64,000 nucleotides of DNA from Sandaracinus amylolyticus (GTDB lineage Bacteria > Myxococcota_A > Polyangia > Polyangiales > Sandaracinaceae): assembly GCF_021631985.1 (NCBI RefSeq), contig NZ_CP070225.1:248001-312000 (forward strand), written 5' to 3'. Below are positions 42,374-49,337 of the stretch, in pieces. The position numbers were made by a program, and so were the translations under genes. Each line of letters starts with the position of its first letter. Positions within the stretch are counted from its first letter, which is position 1. The notes beneath the pieces are model-generated. The model was not told where the DNA came from and did no database searches. It saw only the letters and a list, made by a program, of their open reading frames with translations.

Positions 42374-43527
42374 CGGGCCGCTCCTGCTGCGCGCGGCGGC
42401 GCCGCCGGGGCGGGCGCGGGGATCTCGTCGACGTAGCGCTGCGCGGTCGCGCGGTACTCGCCGCCCGACGGCGCGATCTCGAGGAAGCGCACGAAGAGCT
42501 CTCTCGCGCGCGGTCGCTCGTCGAGGAAGTCGGCGAGCAGCACCGCGAGATTGAACGTCGCCCCCGCGTGGTTGGGCGCCGACTCGAGCACGCGCTCGTA
42601 CTCGCGACGCGCCTGCGCGTGCTCGCCCTGGGCGCGCAGCGCCGCACCGAGCGCGACGCGCGCGTCGAGGTGCTCGGGATCGGCGGCGAGCACCGCGCGG
42701 TACTCGGTCGCCGCGCCCGCGTAGTCGCCGGCGCGCAGCAGCACCGCGCCCTGGTTCAGGTGCGCGGGCGCGAAGCGCGCGTCGAGCGCGATCGCGCGCT
42801 GGAACTCCTCGAACGCCGCCTGGGTGTCGCCGCGTGCGAGCTGGATCAGGCCGAGATCGTTGTGCAGGTCGGCCGCGTCCTGGATCTCGACGGCCTTGCG
42901 CACCACGAGCTCCGCGACGTCGTACTGCTCGCGGGCTCGATAGATGCGGCCGATCTCCGCGAGCGCTCGGACGTTGCGGGGATCGCGCACCAACACCTCG
43001 CGCGCCTGCGCGAGCGCGCCGTCGTGATCGCCTCGCTCGCGCAGCACCGTCGCGAGCGCGACGCGCACCGGGATCGACTCGGGGTGCTGGGCCACGTACG
43101 CGCGCAGGAGGTCCGCCGCGGCATCGCGCTCGCCGAGCGCGTAGCGAGTCTCCGCGAGCGCCGCGAGCACCTCGCCGCTCGCCGGCTGGATCGCGCGCGC
43201 GGCCTCGAACGACGCCGCGGCCTCGCGCAGCTCGCCCGCGTCGCGCTGGATCACGCCGAGGTCGTAGTGCGCCTCCCACAGGTTCGGATCGATCGCGATC
43301 GCCGCCTCGAAGCGCTCGCGCGCGCGCCGCATCGCGGGACGACCGCCTTCCTGCATCGCGCGCACGCCCGCCTGGAACTCGCGGAGCGCAGCGGGATCGA
43401 CCGGTGGAAGCTCCGTGCGCGCGGTGGTGGTCGTCTCGCCGGCGCCCGAGGGCGCGCCGCCGCACCCGACGAGCATCGCGATCACACAGAGCGCGCGGAT
43501 CACGCGCGCGATCGTGGGCCGCACCAT
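42370..43527 (-). CDS. TPR lipoprotein, GltE/AglT-like
   Basis: A 385-residue lipoprotein: signal helix with lipobox MLVGC (Cys about 21), an Ala/Thr-rich spacer, then about nine TPR motifs (for example LWEAHYDLGVIQRDAGELREAA; LHNDLGLIQLARGD). AglT/GltE of Myxococcus is an outer-membrane TPR lipoprotein of the gliding complex, and this protein lies next to a GltF-like and a GltG-like gene, divergently transcribed. ATG 43527 is chosen since the upstream frame is only Arg-rich shadow. The Glt assignment is by architecture and neighbourhood. Confidence 0.7.
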   Translation of the reverse strand: MVRPTIARVIRALCVIAMLVGCGGAPSGAGETTTTARTELPPVDPAALREFQAGVRAMQEGGRPAMRRARERFEAAIAIDPNLWEAHYDLGVIQRDAGELREAAASFEAARAIQPASGEVLAALAETRYALGERDAAADLLRAYVAQHPESIPVRVALATVLRERGDHDGALAQAREVLVRDPRNVRALAEIGRIYRAREQYDVAELVVRKAVEIQDAADLHNDLGLIQLARGDTQAAFEEFQRAIALDARFAPAHLNQGAVLLRAGDYAGAATEYRAVLAADPEHLDARVALGAALRAQGEHAQARREYERVLESAPNHAGATFNLAVLLADFLDERPRARELFVRFLEIAPSGGEYRATAQRYVDEIPAPAPAAPPRAAGAAR

Positions 43528-43655
43528 CGCGCGCGAGCGTACACGATCTCTCCGTGCGCGACGTGCAGGTGGGCGCGCGTCGGACCTCGACGCACGAGCG
43601 CGGTGCATCGGTTCCCGCTTCCGCGCCGCGCGCCGTTCGTGTCACTCTCGCGCTC

Positions 43656-44030
43656 GTGACCCGGCTCGGAGCGACCGCCCGGCGATCCCTCGCGCTCGCG
43701 CTCTGTGCGACCACGTTGTCGATCGTCTCCGTTGCAGTGGGACAGGACCGTGGCGGCGCGCGCGAAGAGCGCGGCGCCCCAGCGGGCAGCGAGCCCGACG
43801 CGCCCGAGACCGCGGCCGACGACGTCGACGCGGAGAGCCGCGAGGTCAGCGAGGGCGGCGAGAAGGTGAAGGCGATCCGCTTCAGCGGGCTCGACGTGTC
43901 GGGCCGCCTGAAGTCGCCGCAGCTCCTCTACTTCCTCAACCGGCTGCGCGCGGAGTTCGATCGACCGCGCCTGCCGCACCGATCGTTCATGCCCGAGATG
44001 GAGCGCTCGGCGCGCTCCAAGTCCTTCTAG
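43656..44030 (+). CDS. Small exported protein, GltF-like
   Basis: A 124-residue protein with an Ala/Leu signal peptide ending near VAVGQ, an acidic disordered middle and a conserved-looking C-terminus (IRFSGLDVSGRLKSPQLL; RPRLPHRSFMPEM). The GTG start (43656) gives the signal peptide. It precedes the AgmX/PglI-domain gene by 20 bp and is probably co-transcribed. I think it corresponds to the small protein beside GltG in Myxococcus Glt loci, but I cannot confirm this. Confidence 0.6.
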   Translation: MTRLGATARRSLALALCATTLSIVSVAVGQDRGGAREERGAPAGSEPDAPETAADDVDAESREVSEGGEKVKAIRFSGLDVSGRLKSPQLLYFLNRLRAEFDRPRLPHRSFMPEMERSARSKSF

Positions 44031-44050
44031 GCGTACGGAGTCTTCTCGAC

Positions 44051-45610
44051 GTGGCGATCACCTCGGCGGAACGGAAGCTGCGCGTCGCGCTCGTCTGGAA
44101 CGGCACGGTGCAGCAGGAGGAGACGCTCGACGCGCCGAAGCCGGTGCTGCTCGACGGCACGCGCATCGAGGGATCGACGATCGGCGTGGTCCCACGCATC
44201 GTGTCGGCGATCCCCTACGTCGGGCTCGCGCTCACGCTGCTCGTCGTCGCGTGGTTCGTGACGTCGCCGTGGTACGCGCACTGGGCGCTGGTGGTCGCGG
44301 GGCTCGTGTCGTTCCTGCGCGGCATCGCGGTGATGGTGAGCCCGCGCGACGTGAAGGAAGTCGTGCTCGCGATGCCCGGCGCGCTGGGCGAGAGCGATCG
44401 GGATCGCGTCACGGTGCTCGAGCCCTCGGGGCACGGCTATCGACTGCGCGCGACGGAGCTCGGCGACGTCGGCGGCTCGATCTGGATCGGCGGCGAGCGA
44501 CACGATGCGCGATCGATCGCGGCGCGGGGGACGATCGATCTCGGGCCCGACGACTACGGCGTGCTCACGATCGGCACGGCCGCGCTCTTCTTCCAGCACG
44601 TGCGCGCAGCGCGTCGTCCCGGCGCGGCGCTCGCGCCGAACTGGACGAACGTCGCGAGCTTCTTGCTCTCGCTGACGGTGCACGCCGCGCTGATGCTCTT
44701 CTTCATCGTGGTGCGCAGCGAGATGGATCAGCCCGATCCGCTCGAGCTGCCCGCGGATCTGATCCGGCAGTTCATGATCACGCCGCCCCCGGAGGACATC
44801 CTCGAGCCGCAGCGCACCAGCGGCACCGACACCCAGGCTCCCGGGATCCAGGATCGCGAAGAGGCGGGCGGTCGCCAGCACGAGGGCGAAGAGGGGCGCG
44901 TCGGTCGTCGCGACGCGACGCAAGAGCAGACCGAGATGGAGGGCGAGGTCACGGGCGGAGCTGCGGCGCGCGTGCGCAAGATGGGCCTGCTCGGGGTGCT
45001 CGCCGATCCCGGCGCGGACGACTCGCCGCTCTCGGCGCTGCAGGACGGACCGAGCGTGAGCGACATCCTCGGTGGGCTCGGATCGTCGCGCACGGTGTAC
45101 GGGCGTGGCAGCGGAGGCACGGGGCTGCGCGGTGAGGGCGGCGGTGGTGGTGGCACCGGGCCCGGCACGCTCTTCGGCGGTGGTGGAGTCGGCACGGGTG
45201 TGGGTGTCGGCAGCGGCAGCGGTGGTGGGCGCGGGCGTGGTGGCCCGGGCGCGCCGGGTCGGCCGCGCGCCGAGGCGCGCGTCGCGGTGTCGACCGGCAC
45301 GCCGCGCGTGAACGGCTACCTGTCGCCCGAGCAGATCATGCGCGTGGTGCGGCAGAACCAGGCCGCGGTGCGCTACTGCTACGAGACCGAGCTGCAGCGG
45401 CAGCCGAACCTGCGTGGGCGCATCGAGGTCAGCTGGCGCATCAACCTGCAGGGCGCGGTGACGAGCTCGCGCGTGGCGCGCAGCACGATGGGCAACCCGC
45501 GGGTCGAGGGCTGCATCGTGCGTCAGGTGCGCGGCTGGCGCTTCCCGCAGCCCGACGGCGGCGAAGTGAGCGTCGAGTTCCCGTTCATCTTCGGCGCCCA
45601 GGGCGGCTGA
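44051..45610 (+). CDS. AgmX/PglI C-terminal domain protein, GltG-like
   Basis: A 519-residue inner-membrane-spanning protein. Residues 10-45 resemble the start of an FHA-like beta-sandwich (VALVWNGTVQQEETL), interrupted by two membrane helices (about 49-90); a third helix lies near 200-220. A Gly-rich flexible stretch (about 350-410) leads to a C-terminal domain (425-519) with GYLSPEQIMRVVRQNQAAVRYCYE and RQVRGWRFPQPDGG, the AgmX/PglI (TonB-like) C-terminal signature. Such proteins couple inner-membrane energy to envelope components in gliding. GTG 44051 is preceded by GGAG at slightly long spacing. Confidence 0.78.
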   Translation: MAITSAERKLRVALVWNGTVQQEETLDAPKPVLLDGTRIEGSTIGVVPRIVSAIPYVGLALTLLVVAWFVTSPWYAHWALVVAGLVSFLRGIAVMVSPRDVKEVVLAMPGALGESDRDRVTVLEPSGHGYRLRATELGDVGGSIWIGGERHDARSIAARGTIDLGPDDYGVLTIGTAALFFQHVRAARRPGAALAPNWTNVASFLLSLTVHAALMLFFIVVRSEMDQPDPLELPADLIRQFMITPPPEDILEPQRTSGTDTQAPGIQDREEAGGRQHEGEEGRVGRRDATQEQTEMEGEVTGGAAARVRKMGLLGVLADPGADDSPLSALQDGPSVSDILGGLGSSRTVYGRGSGGTGLRGEGGGGGGTGPGTLFGGGGVGTGVGVGSGSGGGRGRGGPGAPGRPRAEARVAVSTGTPRVNGYLSPEQIMRVVRQNQAAVRYCYETELQRQPNLRGRIEVSWRINLQGAVTSSRVARSTMGNPRVEGCIVRQVRGWRFPQPDGGEVSVEFPFIFGAQGG

Positions 45611-45647
45611 TTCCCCGCGTGTGCGCTCGCGCGTGAGGAGCGTCGCA

Positions 45648-45666
45648 CCCGACGAGCCCTGTCGGG
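45648..45666 (+). terminator. Possible terminator after the GltG-like gene
   Basis: CCCGAC paired with GTCGGG around a 7-nt loop, followed by GTTCTCC. It is 38 bp past the gene end and before the response regulator. Short stem, weak T-run. Confidence 0.35.
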
Positions 45667-45730
45667 GTTCTCCATTACATGGGCTCGCGCGTCTGCGGTG
45701 ATGAATGAGCAGATCCGCGGAGGTGACTGG

Positions 45731-46135
45731 ATGGGGCGCCGCGCGTCGTCGTCGTCGAAAGGGAGCACGCTCTCGGTGCTGGTCGTCGAGGACGACGTGC
45801 ACACACGCGAGATGATGGTCGAGATGCTCGTGCACGCCGGGCTCGACGTGTGGGCGTGTGCGACCGTGACGGAGGCGCTGGCGCGTGCCGCACGCTCCGC
45901 ACCGCACGTCGTGATCACCGACCTCGCGCTCGGCGAGGAGCACGGGCGCGATCTCGCGGCGGCGTTGCGGGCACGCGAGGACACGGCGCGCGCGGCGATC
46001 ATCGCGGTCACGGGCGAGGTCTCGCCCACGCCCGACGTGATCCGGCACCTCGACGCGTACCTCTGCAAGCCGATCGAGCTCGCGCGCCTGCCCGATCTCG
46101 TCCGCGCGATCGCCGAGGCCCGCGGCGCGATCTGA
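45731..46135 (+). CDS. Single-domain response regulator
   Basis: A 134-residue receiver domain: acidic pair VVEDD, phosphoacceptor Asp64 (ITDLAL), conserved Thr in VTGEV and Lys in LCKPIE. No output domain, so CheY-like. ATG 45731 is preceded by GGAGG at 8-nt spacing, so it is preferred over the upstream in-frame GTG/ATG (45698, 45701). No histidine kinase is adjacent. Confidence 0.87.
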   Translation: MGRRASSSSKGSTLSVLVVEDDVHTREMMVEMLVHAGLDVWACATVTEALARAARSAPHVVITDLALGEEHGRDLAAALRAREDTARAAIIAVTGEVSPTPDVIRHLDAYLCKPIELARLPDLVRAIAEARGAI

Positions 46136-46186
46136 TCGCGACCGCGGCTTGCCGAGCGCGGCCCGCAGGACCAGAAGAGCCGCTCG

Positions 46187-46654
46187 GTGTCGGTCTCGAT
46201 CGATCACGAGCGGTTCATGCGGCTCGCGCTGGCCCAGGCGGAGCGGGCGCGCGGGCACACCGGGGACAACCCGTGGGTGGGCGCGGTGATCGCGAAGGAC
46301 GGCGCGGTGATCGGCGACGGGCACACCCACCCGCCGGGCAGCGACCACGCGGAGATCGCGGCGATCAAGTCGGCGCTCTCGCGCGGCGCGTCGCTCGAGG
46401 GCGCGACGATCTACTCGACGCTCGAGCCCTGCTCGTTCCACGGGCGCACCCCGGCGTGCGCGATCGCGATCGTCGAGCATCGGCTGGCGCGGGTGGTGAT
46501 CGGCATGCGCGACCCGCACCCGCGCGTGAACGGTGAGGGCCTCTCGATCCTGCGCACCGCGGGGATCGAGGTGGTCGAGGGCGTGCTCGAGCCCGAGGTC
46601 GCGCGCTCGCTCGCGCCGTGGATCGACGCCTACCACCCGCACGCGAAGCGATGA
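46187..46654 (+). CDS. RibD-type deaminase, stand-alone domain
   Basis: A 155-residue cytidine-deaminase-fold protein with zinc motifs HAE (DHAEIAAI) and PCSFHGRTPAC, identical in layout to the N-terminal deaminase domain of riboflavin-biosynthesis RibD. The C-terminal reductase domain of RibD is absent, and no other rib gene is nearby. It may deaminate the pyrimidine intermediate while a separate reductase completes the step, or act on another nucleotide-like substrate. The GTG at 46187 precedes the first helix. Confidence 0.8.
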   Translation: MSVSIDHERFMRLALAQAERARGHTGDNPWVGAVIAKDGAVIGDGHTHPPGSDHAEIAAIKSALSRGASLEGATIYSTLEPCSFHGRTPACAIAIVEHRLARVVIGMRDPHPRVNGEGLSILRTAGIEVVEGVLEPEVARSLAPWIDAYHPHAKR

Positions 46655-46673
46655 GGCGTAGAATCGCGCACCG

Positions 46674-47696
46674 ATGATCACGCTGGTGCGCGACGAGCCG
46701 GGGACGATCCTCGCGGGCAAGTACGAGCTGCTCCGCAAGGCGGGCACGGGCGGCATGGCCGTCGTGTGGAAGGCGCGCACGCTCGGCGCCGCGGGCTTCT
46801 CGCGACCGGTCGCGGTGAAGCGCATCATCCCGCACCTCGCGACGTCGCAGGAGTTCGTCGCGATGTTCGTCGAGGAGTCGCGCGTCGTCTCGGAGCTGCA
46901 GCACCCGGGCATCGCGCAGATCCACGACTTCGGCGCGGACGAGGCGGGGCATCACTTCCTGGTGCTCGAGTGGATCGAGGGCGTCGATCTGCAGGAGCTC
47001 GTCGACGCGTTCGTGCGCGCAGAGCAGCCGACGCCGTGGACCGTGATGGCCGAGATCCTGGTGCAGGTGCTGGGCGCGCTCGGGGCGGCGCACGAGCGTC
47101 GCGACGCGAGCGGCGTGGTCTCTCCGGTGTTCCATCGCGACGTCACGCCGCACAACGTCCGCGTGGGCGCGCTCGGCTACGTGAAGCTCACCGACTTCGG
47201 CATCGCGCGCGCGGCGGATCGCTCGACGATGACGCGGCCCGACGCGATCAAGGGCAAGCTCAGCTACGTCGCGCCCGAGATGCTCAAGGGCGCGCCCGCG
47301 AGCGTGCGCACCGATCTCTTCGCGGTCGGCATCGTGCTCTGGGAGGCGCTCGCGGGGCGTCGTCTCTTCGAGGCGCCGAGCGACATGCAGGTCATGTTCA
47401 TGGTGCACGAAGCGCGTGTGCCCGACCTGCGCACGATCCGCCCCGACATCCCCGAGGCGCTCGCGGCGGCGGTGCATCGCGCGCTCACGAAGGACGCATC
47501 GGGGCGCTTCGAGGGCGCGCACGAGATGGCGCGCGCGCTGGTCGACGTGCTGCGCGCGGCGCCCGAGCCCGTCGATGCGCGGACGATCGCGTCGATCGTC
47601 GAGTGGGCGCGTCCCGGGGCGCCGATCGCGAAGACCGCGACGGCGGGAGCGGGAACGACCGAGATCGAGCTCGAGGAGATCGAAGACGTCGAGTGA
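46674..47696 (+). CDS. Hanks-type serine/threonine protein kinase
   Basis: A 340-residue soluble kinase: GTGGMAVVWKA glycine loop, VAVKRI lysine, FHRDVTPHN catalytic loop, DFGIA magnesium loop and an APEM motif. About 55 residues after the kinase core form an acidic tail with no membrane helix or sensor domain, so it is cytoplasmic. It starts 19 bp after the RibD-like gene. Convergent with the BON gene. Confidence 0.9.
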   Translation: MITLVRDEPGTILAGKYELLRKAGTGGMAVVWKARTLGAAGFSRPVAVKRIIPHLATSQEFVAMFVEESRVVSELQHPGIAQIHDFGADEAGHHFLVLEWIEGVDLQELVDAFVRAEQPTPWTVMAEILVQVLGALGAAHERRDASGVVSPVFHRDVTPHNVRVGALGYVKLTDFGIARAADRSTMTRPDAIKGKLSYVAPEMLKGAPASVRTDLFAVGIVLWEALAGRRLFEAPSDMQVMFMVHEARVPDLRTIRPDIPEALAAAVHRALTKDASGRFEGAHEMARALVDVLRAAPEPVDARTIASIVEWARPGAPIAKTATAGAGTTEIELEEIEDVE

Positions 47697-47710
47697 GCTC
47701 CTTCACTCGA
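47689..47710. terminator. Inverted repeat formed by two convergent stop regions
   Basis: TCGAGTGA, 6-nt spacer GCTCCT, TCACTCGA: an 8-bp perfect stem whose arms contain the TGA of the kinase gene and the complement of the BON gene stop. Compact bidirectional end candidate without T-tract. Confidence 0.45.
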
Positions 47711-49289
47711 TGCGGGTCGGTGCGGGCGTACGCGGCGCGACGATCTCGACCCCGCGGATCGAGAGCTCGTTGACGACCTCGAGCGCGCCTGCGTCGTACG
47801 CCTCGCGCTCGGCCTCGCGGAACGCGCGCACGTCGTCGACCTCGCCGCGCAGCGTGGCGATGCCCTCGCTCGCGGTGACCTGCACGTTCATGCGATCGAG
47901 GAACGGGTTCCACTCGAGCCCGCTCTGCACCTCCGCGGCGAGCTCCCAGTCCTCGAGCGGCTCGACGTCCTCCTCGAGCGCGAGCTGATCGTCCACGTCG
48001 CGCACGCCGACGATCCGTGTCGCGACGTCGCGCGCAGCGCGCCGCAGGAAGCGCGAGGCGACGGTGCCGCGCAACGCCACGCGTCCTTCCTGCGCGCCGA
48101 CCTCGATCTCGCTGTCGCTGGTCCACGCGCTCGACGCGAGGCGCTCGGTGACGCGCTGCTGGAGCTCGCTGCCCTCGACCGGATCGGTGTGCACCTGGAG
48201 CTGATCGCCGACGCGCCGCACGCCGACGACGTTCAGCGCGTCCTCCACCGCCGCGGTGCGAGCGTACGCGCTCGGCACGATCCCGCGCAGGGTCGCGAGC
48301 CCGGACGTGACGTCGATCGCGACGTTCGGCGCGCGGACCCGCGGATCGCTGGTGATCTCGTCGCGCACCGCGCTCGTGATGCGGGCGTCGTCGAGCGGTG
48401 TCGCGTCGCGGCGCAGGGTGTCGCGCGCCCACCACTGCACCTCCAGCGCGTGGGCATCGATCTCTCTCGCGCCGGAGACCTCGGCGATCTCGTGCACGAC
48501 GTCGCGCTCGGCGACGCTGCCGACGACGCCCGAGAGCGCGACGGTGCCGTCGTCGACCATCACGTCGATGCGCGCGGGATCGACGCGCACGTCGCGCTGC
48601 AGGCGCGCGAGCACCGACGCGCGGATCTGCTCGTCGGTCGGGTCGCCCATCGGCTCGAGCTGGAGGTCGTTCTGGACCGCGCGCACGCCGCGCACCGAGC
48701 CCGCGATCTCCTCGGCGAGGCGCGCCTCGGTGAGGGTGCGGACGACGCTCCGCAGCGTGACGATCGCGTCGTGCACCTCGATCTCGATCGCGCGGTCCGC
48801 CATCGCGGGATCGAGGCGGATCGCGCGGCGCACGTCGTCTTCGAGCGACTCGTCCTCGCGAGGCGGGCCGCGGACCTCGATGCGCGAGACCACGTCGACG
48901 ACGCCGCGCGTGGAGGCCGCGATCGCGCGGGCACGTCGTGCCGCGGGCAGGTGCGGCACCGTGCCGGTGAGGGTGGCCACGCCCTGGGCCATCGCGACCG
49001 CGACCGCGTTGGGGGGAAGCGCGTCGTCGCGCGCCAGACGTCGTCGCAGCGCCGCGCCGATGTCCTCGTCGTCGATCGAGCTGCGATCGTGCGCGGTCTC
49101 CTCGGTGCGGGTCGCGACGCCACGCGACGCGCTCGCGGGGGTGGCCGGTCGCGCGGTGGTCGCGCGAGGTCGCTGCACCGTCGTTCGCTGCGGCTCGCCG
49201 CCACACGCGAGGAGCGAGATGGCTCCGAGGCAGACGATCAGCGTGCGCGCACGGGAGCGCGTACGTCGTGAGGCTCGGGATCTCGGCAT
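47703..49289 (-). CDS. Lipoprotein with six BON domains
   Basis: A 528-residue protein with signal/lipobox LLACGGE (Cys about 29), a Thr/Arg-rich spacer and six BON-like units, each with a TLxGxV or VALRGxV beta hairpin followed by an AAxxAxxxxGVxxVxxxL helix. BON domains bind membranes or other envelope parts and are found in osmotic-shock and secretin-associated proteins. Six in one lipoprotein is unusually many. The start codon lies just after a hairpin that hides its Shine-Dalgarno. Role: probably envelope stability; not proven. Confidence 0.8.
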   Translation of the reverse strand: MPRSRASRRTRSRARTLIVCLGAISLLACGGEPQRTTVQRPRATTARPATPASASRGVATRTEETAHDRSSIDDEDIGAALRRRLARDDALPPNAVAVAMAQGVATLTGTVPHLPAARRARAIAASTRGVVDVVSRIEVRGPPREDESLEDDVRRAIRLDPAMADRAIEIEVHDAIVTLRSVVRTLTEARLAEEIAGSVRGVRAVQNDLQLEPMGDPTDEQIRASVLARLQRDVRVDPARIDVMVDDGTVALSGVVGSVAERDVVHEIAEVSGAREIDAHALEVQWWARDTLRRDATPLDDARITSAVRDEITSDPRVRAPNVAIDVTSGLATLRGIVPSAYARTAAVEDALNVVGVRRVGDQLQVHTDPVEGSELQQRVTERLASSAWTSDSEIEVGAQEGRVALRGTVASRFLRRAARDVATRIVGVRDVDDQLALEEDVEPLEDWELAAEVQSGLEWNPFLDRMNVQVTASEGIATLRGEVDDVRAFREAEREAYDAGALEVVNELSIRGVEIVAPRTPAPTRIE

Positions 49290-49294
49290 GGCTC

Positions 49295-49319
49295 GGTCCT
49301 CCTCGGCGAGAGGAGGACC
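49295..49319 (-). promoter_or_regulatory. Hairpin that sequesters the BON gene Shine-Dalgarno
   Basis: GGTCCTCCTC, loop, GAGGAGGACC: a perfect 10-bp stem with a 5-nt loop. On the minus-strand mRNA the 3' arm contains GAGGAGG 8 nt before the ATG (49289), so a folded stem would block ribosome binding. It lies in the 48-bp gap after the Ig-like lipoprotein gene, so it might instead end that transcript. Confidence 0.6.
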
Positions 49320-49337
49320 AAGCAGGGGCGATGCCGA

